Assembly (NCBI GenBank): GCA_016584305.1
Contig: JACEEZ010013521.1
Span: forward strand, 1 to 64,000
DNA length: 64,000 nucleotides
DNA from: Chionoecetes opilio
Taxonomy: Eukaryota; Arthropoda; Malacostraca; Decapoda; Majidae
Direction of reading: 5' to 3'
This document shows, in pieces, positions 22,501 through 33,513 of the stretch (its first letter is position 1; each line of letters opens with the position of its first letter). The notes under the pieces are model-generated. The model was not told the DNA's origin. It saw only the letters and a list, made by a program, of their open reading frames with translations, and ran no database searches. Both the position numbers and the translations under genes were made by a program.

Positions 22501-22669
22501 GGTGAAGTCAGGTCAGGTCTAGTAGAGTAATTTTCTTGGAGTCCGTGACCATTTTCTTCCTACCTTTTTTTCTCGATGGATTTAATAACCTGGACCATTT
22601 TAAAGAAAAATTTGCTCCTATGTCCCTCTGGGAAACGACGGCTAACTTTTCTAGAGCCCAATATTGAAA

Positions 22670-22965
22670 ATGACTGCCGCCGCCATCTTGAAAAACATAA
22701 AATGTTATATCTCTGGCATCAGATGAGTTAGAAAGACCAATGAGGTGTCATTTTTTACTAATTCTGACATTACAAAGCCACTGGAATGGTTATTAGAGAG
22801 TTTAGGTATCATTTTGACCTCTAAATCCAGGATGGCCACTGTCTGCCATCCTGAAAAACCATGGAATTTAATATCTTCGGCACAAGATAAGCTAGATGGA
22901 TATGTGAGGTGTTGTTTTCCACTTATTTTAGCATGATAAACTCATTGGAAGTATTATTTTAGATG
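22670..22965. repeat. Diverged dimer repeat, about 165 bp unit
   Basis: CCATCTTGAAAAACATAAAATG...GGTGTCATTTTTTACT (22682-22765) is repeated in diverged form at 22848-22925 (CCATCCTGAAAAACCATGG...GGTGTTGTTTTCCACT). It lies just upstream of the unidentified protein relic and may be its leader. Confidence 0.5.
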
Positions 22966-23190
22966 TTCAGGGACATCCTGACGTACATTTTCAAGTATGA
23001 TACGGCAAAATGGGGAAAACATGCTGTATTTTATATCTAATATTTATTTTCATACTTTTCCAGCTGCATCGCATGCCCAGAAACAATGAAATGGCAAAAA
23101 AAAATTATATGTAATATTAATTTTATTCTGTTTCAGATGCATCACATGCCCTTCTGATGAAAATCGCTGACTTGTAAAGTGACTAAAAGA

Positions 23191-24332
23191 ATGGATAATA
23201 GAACAGACAGTGAAGAGTTACAAGACAAGGCTTTAGATGAATACAAGTGCATTTTACTCTGTGGAAAGTCATGTATAGCAGATGACAGTTTGGAAAACAT
23301 TACACCTGAGAAGTGGGAATCCATCCGGGAAAAGTCTATAATGGAGAGAACTTGATAAGTTTCAACATGTACATGAAAATGTGGATTGGGAGAAGGGACC
23401 TAAAGGTCACCACATGCATAGCACTTGCTATGCATCATTGTCCAGCAAGCGCAAGCTCTGTCAAGCTGAAAAACGCAAACAGAAATCTGAGGAACATCTT
23501 GTAAGAAATGAAGCATCAGATCAACAAGACCCTCCGCCAGAGGCCAGTGCACCTAAATGGCTCCGCTCCAGCATGGGTGTCCTTCATGATACAAGAGTAG
23601 TAATCACGACAAGCAGATTTTACTTCTATCAACAGTAGATGCCTGGACTAAATTCAAGTTACATACTGTCCGTCTGGAAAATGACGTCATGAGATTGAGA
23701 CTTGACACTCTGATTGCATCCATCCCAGATAGCCAAACAGCATTTGGGTTGGAAATCCGTTACCATCGCTCGTGCTGGCGCAAATATGTCAGCGACCACA
23801 AGCCCCTTTCAGATGAAAGTACTCAACATCTGCAGCGTGTAAACCTCCGAGAGGCCCAGGCTCTCTTCTTTCATCACATTCGTCAAGTCATCTTCAAAGA
23901 CCATGAAATTCGGACACTGCAAAGTCTCCTGCAGGACTATAAATGCATTATCTCAAATCTAAACGCATTATCTCAAATCACGGACATAACTCACCAGTAA
24001 AGTCCAGCTACTTAAAGGAAATTTTCATCAATGAATTTGGGGGAGACATCGGATTTCATGAACGTATTCAAAAGAATGTGAGTGAACTGGTATATGATAC
24101 AACAGCAGCAGGTACATATATTGAGGCAGCAATATCTTCATTGGGTGTTAGCAATGATCAGTTGGTGGTGAATGTTGCGGAACGACTCAAAGAGCAAGTC
24201 ATCAGGACAAATACTATTCCCTGGCCCCCATACATACACGAGTTGGAGAAAGAAAAAGACCCTAATGAGCTCCTGCTGAAGATTTTGATCAGTTGCTCCG
24301 AAAATTTGGAATTATGTTGGGAACATATATAA
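23191..24332 (+). pseudogene. Unidentified repeat-borne protein with Cys/His clusters
   Basis: An ordered series of plus-strand pieces. ATG at 23191 opens MDNRTDSEELQDKALDEY and CILLCGKSC, with EKWESI. After a frame change come WEKGPKGHHMHSTCYASLSS (23385-23450), then DAWTKFKLHTVRLE, RYHRSCWRKYVSD (about 23760) and HEIRTLQSLL, then YLKEIFINEFGGDIGFHERI, ELVYDTTAAGTYIEAAISSL and IPWPPYIHELEKEKDPNELL, ending at the stop at 24332. CxxC plus HxxCY and RYHxxCW look like zinc-binding sites. From memory, similar proteins occur in many copies in cnidarians and crustaceans, but no function or superfamily is known to me. Two or three frameshifts break it. A 20 bp internal duplication (GCATTATCTCAAAT) sits at 23945-23980. 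Confidence 0.45.
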
Positions 24333-24349
24333 GTTTGACCTAAATAAAT

Positions 24350-26341
24350 AAAATTCTGAAAATATTTAGTTTGAGTTTGGAGTGGTAGTGGAACAAATTT
24401 GGTACCCTGATCGTAAAACAGCCCATGTATGACTTGCCATTGTATTATTTGCAACTAAATTTGAAGCCTGCTAGACTCCAAGAACACCAGGTGAAGCATC
24501 CAGCAGCAGAACATGAACAGGTTATCGAGGCCCTGCAGGCTAAGAGGGCTACATATGACCAGAAAGGCACACTACCCTGACTTGGATTTAAGCCAGTGCA
24601 GAAACCCCTTCTGCAAGCTTCCTATGAGGTGGCATACCAGTGCATCAGGGAGAAGGTTTTGCATTCGGCTCCGGAAAACCTGGTTAAGCCATGTACCATT
24701 CGGATGGTAAAACTGGTTCTGGGAACGGAGGCAGCCAAGAAGATGAAACAAGTGCCTCTGTTCAACGATATCATCGCAGGGAGAGTTGTAGATATGAGTT
24801 GCGACATCTTGGACCAGATTGTTCAGGAGATTATGGACAGTCCCATCTGCATCAGTCTCCAGTTGGATGAATCAACTAATGTTTCCAACATGAGTCAACT
24901 GGTTTTGTATACCCGGTACATCAAGGATGGTTAAATTAAAGATTAATTCCTCTTCTGCCAGGCATTGCAAACGACGACGAAGGCAGCGGATGTATTCAGA
25001 CTCTTGGAGGAGTTCTTTGAGAAGCATCAGATCAAGTGAGAGAAGGTAGGGTCGGTCTGCTCAGATGGTGCCCCAGCCAAGATAGGGAATAGGTCTGGCT
25101 TTACTGCTTTGGTAAAGGGAGGGTACCAGTTATCATCATGAAGCACTGTGTTCTCCATCACCATGCTTTGGCTGCAAAGACGTTGCTGCCTCACCGCAAA
25201 GAAGTTCTATTTGTCTATGTTCAAGTTGTGAATTTCATCCAGGGTCCTTTAAACCACAGGGGGTTCAAGATACTTGAGTGTTTAAAGTAGTTCTGTTTCA
25301 CATAGAAGTGCGGTGGCTCTCAAGTGGGAAAATCCTGACCCGTATTGCAGAGCTCAAGGATGAGAAGCAATATTCCTCCAAGAGTATCAGAATAAGTTCG
25401 CTGAACATTTTAAGGACGAAATGTTCATCCTCTCTCTCCTATCTGGCAGACATTAACAGCCATTTGAATGAACTCAACTTGCCCATGCAAGGCACGATTG
25501 CTAACAATCTTGTTTGTGCATATAAGGTAGAAACCTTCAAGAAGAAGTTCTCAATCTGGAATCGTCGAATCCAGGGAGGGAATGTGGGAAGCTTTCCTAT
25601 CCTGGACGAGAAATTGGGGAATAAGACAGTCAGTCCCATGCTTGTAGAAAATATTGCTGCTCACCCGTCGCACCTTGAGACCACCATGACAAAATACTTT
25701 GCCAAGGATCATACATTTCCAGAATGGATTCCGCAGCCCTTCCTGGCAGACATGAGTGATGCTGACAACCTGAAGGAGGAGCTTATATATCTACAGGTGG
25801 ACCAGGGTTGTCAGACAAAATTCCGTACATTATCAGTGTCTGGCTTTTGGTGTGATCAGTTGGTAGCGTACCCTGGACTGGCGAGGGCAGCGCTGGAGAT
25901 GATCATTTCATTTACAACTACCTATCTGTGTGAAAAGGCATTCGATCTCTACCATGCTCCAGATCAAAACAATTGTCCGGAACCGCCTTCAAGGTGGGCT
26001 GCTCCACGACATGAGGGTGGTTCTGATCAAAACGAAGCCTCTATTTCAGAAACTAGTCGCACATAAGCAACAACAAAAATCACATTGATGAGTGTATGTT
26101 CAATTACCCCGATGTTTATGTTTGAGTGAGTTTTATCCATGCTCTTTACTCTTTTTTCATCTTATTTTTTTTTTTTGCCTATAGTATTGGCATCCTTGGT
26201 GTTTTATTTTTGGGGAATGAACAAAATAAATGATCAAGCAACTGTAGACTGTAAGCAGATGTTAGCCAGAGTTAGGGGGTGCTGGACTTCCTAGACTTGA
26301 CTACATGGGGTGCTGTGGTCGGAAAAGGTAAAGAAACGCTG
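24350..26341 (+). mobile_element. hAT element (ZBED type), left end not found
   Basis: The sequence ends at 26341 in ...AAAGAAACGCTG; read inwards on the minus strand this is CAGCGTTTC, the usual end of this hAT group. It would be followed by an 8 bp target duplication CTGTAAAC (26342-26349), but no matching left copy with CTGTAAAC was found, so the left boundary is a guess. Confidence 0.5.
24420..26066 (+). pseudogene. hAT transposase, ZBED/SCAND3-like, broken
   Basis: Cut-and-paste transposase relic. The end of a BED-type zinc finger is visible near 24460-24500 (KPARLQEHQVKHP). Then follow a long core with FNDIIAGRVVDMSCDI, ISLQLDESTNVSNMSQLV (first catalytic Asp region, about 24860), CSDGAPAKIG (about 25060), the HIEVRWLSSGKILTR block (about 25300), LAYLADI.S.LNELNLPMQG, and the C-terminal dimerisation motif FTTTYLCEKAF (about 25910). 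Stops and frame changes occur at about 24930, 25040, 25140-25260 and 25400. The ZBED/FAM200-like type is inferred from these blocks. The element's right end is probably at 26341. Confidence 0.75.
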
Positions 26342-27009
26342 CTGTAAACGATGCATTTTTATGTATTATTATTTTTTTTCTCCATTCTCATTCTAGGAAT
26401 TCACATCAAATTTGGACATTATATTTCTAGTATTAAGAGTGATGTTCAGTAAAAGTTTAATTGAAATTGAGTGAATGTTAAAGATTTTGGTAAAAAAGGG
26501 TGGTGGCATCCCTTAAGGCTCATGGAATAGATGGGAAGGTTCTTCGTTGGATTAGATCTTGGCTAAGTAATAGGCAACAAAGGGTTACAATTAATGGTTC
26601 TAAATCTGAATGGGGGCAGCCTGGGCAGGTAACGAGTGGGATTCCACAAGGGTCTGTTTTGGGTCTATTACTATTTTTGATTTACATCAACGACTTGGAT
26701 AGTGGGGATTAGTAGTGATATCAGCAAGTTTGCGGATAATATTAAGGTAGGTAGAATTATTAGATTACAGTCTGATGTGAATATTTTGCAAGGAGACTTA
26801 GATAAATTAAATGAATGGACCGATAGATGGCAGATGGAATTTAATATTGGTAAGTGTAGCGTAATGAATGTTGGTAGGAAGAATCCTGATAATAGGTACA
26901 CCCATAGACCACTATATCTCTGGACTGTTCACGCGACAATGTTTTGAAATTGCAAGCTGCATAGCGGCCTGCCCCGCCCGACAAAGAGATATAGGGGTCT
27001 ATGGACTAT

Positions 27010-27815
27010 CATATAGACTGGTTTATCAGTATATATGATATACTGTAATCTTCGTAAATGTTTGTTCTATAATATTATCAAATTAAAAACAGTAAAACAC
27101 GCTAAAGAAATGCCATTACGAGACTGAAGAAATATGCATGAACTTAATATTCACTTCAACTCTTCGCCATTTAAAACTTTGTGAGTCAACTTTTATCATG
27201 AAGGGTATCAATAGAAGCGCAATTTTATTAGCTTTCCATTGATATATTTAGTTTTCTGATCAATGAATTAGAACCATGCATAAATTAGCGTTAAATAAAT
27301 AAATAAAATCAATCTGGTAATTTTCCCGATTGATGATGTTATTTATTTACTTATATTTCGTTTTCTAATAAATGAATTAGCACCATTTCGTTTTCTAATA
27401 AATGAATTAGCACCATTTCGTTTTCTAATAAATGAATTAGCACCATGTATAAATTAGCGTTAACCAAGTAAATGACCTCATCAATCGGGAAAATTACCCG
27501 ATTGATGATTTTATTTATTTAGTTAACGCTAATTTATGCATGGTGGTAATTCATTTATCAGAAAACGAAATACACCAATGGAAAGCTAATAAAATTGCGC
27601 TTCTATTGATACCCTTCATGATAAATGTTGACTCGCAAAGTTTTAAATGGCGAAGAGTTGAAGTAAATATTAAGTTCATGCATATTTCTTCAGAGTCTCG
27701 TAACGGTATTTCTTAAGCGTGTTTTACTGTTTTTTTATTTGAAAATATTATAGAACAAACATTTACGAAGATTACAGTATATCATATATAGGCTACTGAT
27801 AAACCAGTCTATGAT
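27010..27815. repeat. Foldback (palindrome) with short tandem repeats at its centre
   Basis: Left arm from ATAGACTGGTTTATCAG (27014) and right arm ending CTGATAAACCAGTCTAT (27794-27812) are imperfect reverse complements through TACGAGACT, TCTTCGCCATTTAAAAC and AATTAGCGTTAA. Near the centre, TTTCGTTTTCTAATAAATG is repeated three times (27355-27445; 30 bp period). A degraded copy lies at 10190-10880. Confidence 0.75.
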
Positions 27816-27870
27816 CCGTATATATATATATATATATATATAACTATATATATATATATATATATATATC

Positions 27871-27903
<33 letters not shown>

Positions 27904-27909
<6 letters not shown>

Positions 27910-27991
27910 AACCTCGATTTTCCCGGACCTCGATTTCCGGATATCGGATTTGCCGGACAAAATCCGAGGTCCGGGGTATGTCAGTCTCGGA

Positions 27992-28033
<42 letters not shown>

Positions 28034-28643
28034 CCCCGTTGAACTGCCTGTCCTGTTCGTAAATTGACCAAGTGTCCGCGGTCAGAGCGTCTCCTGTCAC
28101 CCCTGGTCGTGTCCGCGCCTCCCGCCAGGTGGCAGCATGCTCAGTGGTCGTATTGTTTACATTTGGGCACACAACATTCACGGTTCACCTGCACAGCCTC
28201 CGTCAGTCACCTGACTCCCACTGCCCCTGGTGCAAGAACATTTCTGAGACTATTTAACACTTTCTGCTGCCTCCCGCCAGGTGGCAGCATGCTCAGCGGT
28301 CTTATTGTTTACATTTGGGCACACGACACTCACGGTTCACCTGCACAGCCTCCGTTAGTCCCCTGACCCCCACTGCCCCTGGTGCAGGAACGTCTCTTGA
28401 GACTATTGAACACTTTCTGCTGCCTCCCGCCAGGTGGCTGCATGCTCAGCGGCCGTAAAAGTCCGCGGCGGGGTAGTTGATATTGTCGGTTACCGGACAG
28501 TAAATACTAGAGTAGGATAAACGTCCGGGGGTGGGTAATGGCATCGGATTTTTTTTTTTTTTTTTTTACCTGCGATTCCCGGACTTTTGCGGTTCCCGGA
28601 CCAGTGCTCCCCCCTATTAGTCCGGGAAATCGAGGTTTGTGTG
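27904..28643 (+). mobile_element. Family A MITE (Tigger-type ends), copy A1
   Basis: Ends CACACAAACCTCG and CGAGGTTTGTGTG with TA on both sides, typical of pogo/Tigger elements. The interior, after a T-run, carries a 152-153 bp unit about two and a half times. The unit encodes the C-terminal CPWC..ETIEHFLL motif of LINE V. The homologous site at 10.9 kb lacks the MITE. No transposase. Confidence 0.75.
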
Positions 28644-29395
28644 TATATGAATCCGAGTGGCCCTCCGACTTCAGGCCCTTGTGCAACAGGCCGATATTCC
28701 GTGCGCAGTCCAGATTTACAGTGGTCTATGGTACACCATACGCAATGTATCGCTGAAAAGATCAGAGGTTGAGAAAGATCTGGGAGTGCGGGTAAGCTCA
28801 CACCTCCGTCCTAGGAATCAATGTATTGAAGCTAGAAATCAAGCCAACAGGGTGTTAGGATTTATTACCAGGAGTGTTAAAAGTAGAAGTGCAGAGGTTA
28901 TTCTAAAGTTTTATTTGGCTATAGTCAGACCTCACCTAGACTATGCGGTGCAGTTTTGGTCTCCGTATTACATGATAGATATTGCCTTGTTAGAATCAGT
29001 GCAGAGAAGGATGACCAAAATGATTGATGGAATGCGTAACTTTAGTTATGAGAAGATATTGAAACTATTAAATTTACACTCGCTCTAGAGGCGTAGAGTA
29101 AGGGGCGATCTGATAGAAGTTTTGAAGTGGATAAAGGGATACAATGTATGCGATGTAGGAAAAGTTCTTACGGCTAGTAAGCAGGGTAAAACAAGAAGTA
29201 ACGAATAGGGTGGTGACTGATTGGAATGGACTAAGTCGTCAGGTGGTCAATGCGGAGTCTATTGGGTCTTTAAAAGGAGTCTGGATAAATTCATGGATGG
29301 GGAAGAGAGGTGGATATAGATAGTGTAACAGGAACTACCTCGTGTAGGTCTCATGGCCTCTTGTAGCTTCCTTATTTTCTTATGTTCTTATGTCT

Positions 29396-29823
29396 CGGCA
29401 TAATCTGATTCAAAACAAAGCCTTACAGTACAAAAATCCGTTGACTTAATTGAGAGCCTTTGATTGGCTCCCGAATCTTCTATGATTGGCTAAACTATCT
29501 TACGTGACTGATTGGCTAAAAGAAATGAATGATCGAGCCTGTCATTGGCTATGAGTTCGAGCCTGTGATTGGCTATCCGTCCCTGGTCCTGAGTCACGTG
29601 TCACACAGAGTTTGTCTTACTTTTTCAGTGTTGAATTAGTCGTCGGGGGAGGAGGTTGTGTCGTGTGCGCTATTAGATAACTATAAATAGAATTCAATCT
29701 GTATATAATTTTTGAAAGATACGCGGAAGTAAATAAGTACTGCACAGTATACTGAGCAAAAAAAATACAGAAAGCGTGAGTATTAAGGTCGGTAGCGACC
29801 GCAAAGTTCTCGTCCATTATAAC
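29396..29823 (+). promoter_or_regulatory. Cluster of five ATTGGCT (inverted CCAAT) motifs, E-box and TATA-like box
   Basis: ATTGGCT occurs at about 29463, 29485, 29511, 29544 and 29568, all in the same orientation and 22-33 bp apart. CACGTG follows at 29595 and CTATAAATAG at 29681-29690. This is the layout of a promoter (NF-Y, bHLH and TBP sites), but no gene start could be tied to it; the short minus frame at 29817-29617 is not recognisable. The motif row could also be a minor tandem repeat. Confidence 0.3.
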
Positions 29824-30917
29824 CAGGGCTTGAAAAAGAAATAATTTCTCAAACGGTTCGTTCCGATGAGAAACAGTATTATTAAAGTTTCGTTTTTCGT
29901 ACCTCCTCCAAACATAACGTTCCTGAACCTGTTAGAACGAAATGAAAACCGGTTAGAACGTTATTCTCAAACCATGTAATGAATATGCTATTAGCCCTAA
30001 TAAATAATAATGCCTATACATGACTACATTTTTATATATGGTAATAAAGCCATACATTTCATGGTGCATAGTATTCAACAAAATCAAACCCTTAGATATC
30101 GTAAGAACTATATTATTATATGACTAAATTAGGCAACACATTTGCATATACAATACAGGAAGTGTAGTGTAGGAGTATGCAATCTCAGTCGTCGTAAAGA
30201 CATGAATCACTAATTATTTATTAATATTATATATGGTAAAACTATATTAATTCGTAATATCGCCAGCCCACTAATTAAATAAACCTAATCAATGAAGTCA
30301 AATGACTACATGTGGTACTCCAAGGACTCTAACTTAGGACACTCACACTGAAATTCGGCGCACCAATCATTAGGCTATGAACACAGTTAAAAGTTTAAGC
30401 ACATACTCATGATATATAATCCCTTTTCGAATACTGGATATTAATCTAAGCATATTCTTAAACCAAACTGCAGTATAATAGTTTAACGATTGCACGATTG
30501 GAAGGTGTAATAAAATAAGGGAACCCGATGCATATCACGAAGACAAAAACTCATAATTATAAAAGGTAAACAATTGTTATTCACAAATTAAATGAAAAGT
30601 GGTGCATGATACTATTTGAAACAAAACCACATCGTCAATTGCCAAGTGAACAAATACAGTAGACTTAATTAATGTATGTATGTAATACAGATGTATTTAC
30701 TTAAATAATTTGGCTACTGGAAGTGAAAATGGATTAGTGACCAAATATGGCATGGAACAAAAAAATTTTGTTATTAACCGGTTACAGGGATTTCAAAATA
30801 GCGTTTTTGCTCCGGAACAGTAAATATGATAAAGTTTTCGTTTCCGTTTTTGTTCCGAGCATAATTTAGCTCGTTAACGTTTTCGTTTTCATTCCCTTAA
30901 ACCGTTCCCAAGCCCTG
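29824..30917. mobile_element. Non-autonomous hAT element, 1.09 kb
   Basis: Ends CAGGGCTTG (29824) and CAAGCCCTG (30917) are perfect inverted repeats. Flanks ATTATAAC (29816-29823) and ATTATACC (30918-30925) match 7 of 8, the 8 bp duplication of hAT elements. Subterminal regions contain repeated AACGTT and AACCGGTTA motifs. AT-rich interior without a coding frame. Confidence 0.8.
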
Positions 30918-30925
30918 ATTATACC

Positions 30926-31247
30926 GTCTCGGTTCTACTGCAGTTTAATGCATTACAACAAATTTACAAGCTACGTAGTTGTAACCATCCTCAATTTGTA
31001 GATCTGACAATTTGCAGCATTTCTAATCCCACACCCGTCAGAAATTAAAAATAACACAAGGGAGGTCTGGGGGTCGAATTCCCCCCACCAGCGAGGTTAG
31101 GTTACGTAATCAATGCCAGGCTAAGTTAGTTAACTAGCGGTGGGGGTTGGGGAGGTGCAGCCCAATTATGTCAGGAGAGTATTGGTCAATAGGAAATATT
31201 GCAGTTTAACCATCTGCAACGCAAGCAATGCCCAGGTTAGTGGTGTT
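30926..31247 (+). repeat. Interspersed repeat R, copy 2
   Basis: Starts TTCTACTGCAGTTTAATGC at about 30933 and matches 6250-6470, including CTGACAATTTGCAG and the G-rich AACTAGCGG block. The G-rich part appears again at 31680-31745 on the far side of a MITE, suggesting that the MITE landed in or next to it. Confidence 0.5.
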
Positions 31248-31678
31248 ATTTTACACTAGAACCAGAATTTCCTACACAATTGGGAGTAAGTTTTCTGTTT
31301 TCCTTATTATATTCTAGGAAACTTTCTCTTTAAGCTTCCGTCGCAAATCATTACTTTTGGAGATAGGATAATGTTGTTTATAGGGAGGCGAGAGACAATT
31401 GTTTACGTGCGCCTCTCTTCTTCCTCTTGTGACCTGCAACGCCTCGATTTATCCCTTGCCGCGGACCCTTTTTAATGCAAATTTGGCTTTATTTAAGAGG
31501 TTAAACCGTGGGGTCAGGTCGTCTCTTATACACTCTCCTTCCTATTAAAAGCATCTTATATCTCCTAAAGTAGTGATTTGCGACGGAAGCTCATAGAGAG
31601 AATGTTTCTTAGAATCCATTAAGGTAAACAGAAACCATACACCCAATTGTGTAGGAAATTCTGGTCCTAGTGTAAAAA
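31248..31678. mobile_element. MITE with about 70 bp inverted ends
   Basis: ATTTTACACTAGAACCAG at 31248 and its inverted counterpart CTGGTCCTAGTGTAAAAAT at 31660-31678. The arms stay alignable for about 70 bp (TTCCTACACAATTGGG). The interior has no frame. Part of a related copy lies at about 51991-52340 and its duplicate at 57513-57860. Superfamily not assigned. Confidence 0.65.
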
Positions 31679-31745
31679 TGTACCAGGTTAGGTTAGTGAA
31701 CTAGCGGGGGTGTCTGGGGGGGCGCAGCCAGACCCCGGGAGAGGG

Positions 31746-32106
31746 GGGAGCTGTTGTCTCAGCACCAGGGCCCGTCCTCATAGGGTCCCGGGTATGATGT
31801 TTGTAATAATGAAACACAATTAAACAATGAGGAGTTGCTCAGTTTCAGAATGTCCTTTCTATGATAAAATATGCCTTCAGATTGACTATAAGATGAATGA
31901 TAAATATGATTGGTCACCCAATTTTGTCCCCCAGCTGAATTGGCTCGCTGTGCTTGCCTGTGGATTTCTGAGGGCCCAGAATCTCTTAACAGCACAGGGC
32001 CCCAGGGGCTTACAAGGTCGGTAAATATTCTGCAGGAGTAGGCGGCCGGGAACCAGCCGGGGCAGCCAGGCAAGCGCACACCATCAGATTAGTTTATTCA
32101 ACTGAA
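31746..32106. other. No gene seen
   Basis: Mixed sequence between two MITEs. It has open frames of about 65-106 codons without recognisable domains. Unassigned. Confidence 0.35.
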
Positions 32107-32770
32107 CCCTTTCACTTCACCATTGTGATTCACTTTTTGTTGTCCCGCGTAAACCCATTGTCACCTGAAATGTCACGTGCGGGAAAAAAGTTGTACTTCC
32201 ACCGCGTCTAGAAACTAAATTATCAAAGGTATCGAGTTCAATTATGTTTCGTTTTTAAGCTAAAATCATTTCCTATATCATACAATGTTAAAAAAAATAT
32301 GTTAGCGTGAAAATAACTTACAAAACCGAGTTAGAAGTGAAAAAAAATTAAAAATAACACCTTAAGGCAAAAAATAATATGCCAAAAATCAACTTATCAT
32401 CATAGAAGATTTTTCTACATTCCATGACATAGCTGAATAAATTTCCTTTCCAATGAAGTATAATATATTGTAATTCGCTCAAAAATAAAGCCATACAACG
32501 AAGTGAAAGATAACGTAAAGTTGTTGTTTTTAATAAATATATTGTGTAATATAATATTATACAATATTATATTATACAAAATATATTTTAATATAATATA
32601 TTGTAATTCGCTCCAACGGTCAAGTGAATCTCACGTCAACCGTGCGCTTTTTAAGATTTTTCATAAATATTTAAAAATATTATTTTTGGATGACGCTCAA
32701 AGACGTCATTTATACGTATGGCCTACACGTACCGGATGACGCTCAAAGACGTCATTTGTACGTGAAAGGG
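32107..32770. mobile_element. piggyBac-like MITE
   Basis: Begins CCCTTTCAC (32107) and ends GTGAAAGGG (32770), followed by TTAA (32771-32774); the left flank is TGAA, one change from TTAA. TTAA targets and CCCTTT-type ends are features of piggyBac elements. Near the right end GGATGACGCTCAAAGACGTC is repeated twice. A TATAAT-rich interior lacks coding potential. Confidence 0.55.
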
Positions 32771-32837
32771 TTAAATAACTTGATCAAACCTAACCTACCA
32801 ATCCTTAACTTAACGGAAGGTAAACGGATGGAAGTTA

Positions 32838-33486
32838 ATGGAAGGTAAACTGAAAATTGCCTCCTATAACTGTCAGGGTGTGAAGAGTAGTGAGCCTCAC
32901 ATGAGGGATATCCTGGGGCAGGTGCACGTGATGGCCCTACAGGGGACGTGGCTTTGCCCTGACGAGGTGCACAGACTGAATGGCCTCCATAAGGACTTTG
33001 TGTTGTTCTCGACTTCGGCGGTGGACGAGACACAGGTCCTGAGGCGTGGCAGGCCATACGGTGGTCTCAATTTTCTGTGGCACAAGAGTCTTTCTAAATA
33101 CATCAAAGTATGTAATGCTCAGGATCCTCAGATCTTGAACATTGCATACAAGGACGACAGGTTCTCCATGTTGCTGGTCAATGTGTATCTGCCCACCAGT
33201 AATGTGGAGAACAGGGACGAACAGCAGATGTATTTAGGAAGACTCGCCTCCATAATAGAGGATGCCGAGGACCAGAATGTCTGCATTCTCGGTGATTTTA
33301 ATGCTGCCCCGGGCACTGCCTTCTTCAGTCATTCAGCACATGTGTGGAGACTGTGACATGGTGATAGCTGACGTAAGGGTGCTCCCCCCAACAAGCTTCA
33401 CTCATGTCATTCAGGGGTCTCTCTCACGCTCGTGGCTGGACCATGTGCTGTTGTCACCGTGCCTGTATTATTTTTATATGATGTGA
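32838..33486 (+). pseudogene. LINE X ORF2: AP-type endonuclease domain
   Basis: MEGKLKIASYNCQGVKSSEP starts the domain. The expected ALQETWL motif reads ALQGTWL, so the catalytic Glu is Gly. LLVNVYLPTSN and CILGDFNAAPGT are present, and after a frame change near 33345 the C-terminal SRSWLDHVLLS (Asp-His pair) follows. The domain would nick target DNA to prime reverse transcription. With the Glu change and frameshift this copy is inactive. Confidence 0.75.
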
Positions 33487-33513
33487 TGGAAGGGTACTCT
33501 ATTCTGTACAACA

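Larger units (their letters stand above)
26903..28730. mobile_element. Composite hAT-like non-autonomous element inside LINE Y
   Basis: Perfect 11 bp inverted ends CATAGACCACT (26903) and AGTGGTCTATG (28730), flanked by the direct repeat GTACACC (26896-26902 and 28731-28737; 7 or 8 bp depending on how the end base is assigned). Its removal restores the LINE reading frame. It carries a short inverted repeat near each CATAGACC end (26903-27003), a foldback (27010-27815), a TA tract and one family A MITE (27904-28643). No transposase. Confidence 0.75.
26495..29395 (+). mobile_element. LINE Y copy 1 (CR1/Jockey-like), split by an insertion
   Basis: 26495-26902 encodes RT blocks ([61 protein letters not shown]). 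Reading resumes after the insertion at 28731 with IRNVSLKRSEVEKDLGVRVS, then ANRVLGFITRSV, SVQRRMTKMIDGMRN and an end at about 29395. Joining the two ends at the duplicated GTACACC gives a continuous frame across the site. Motif C is FADN rather than FADD, and later frameshifts occur, so it is dead. 5' truncated. Confidence 0.8.

Noticed and set aside
29617..29817. 66-residue minus-strand protein downstream of the CCAAT cluster
   Set aside because: Low-complexity Tyr/Ile/Pro text, no domain, and a hAT element sits 6 bp upstream of its ATG.
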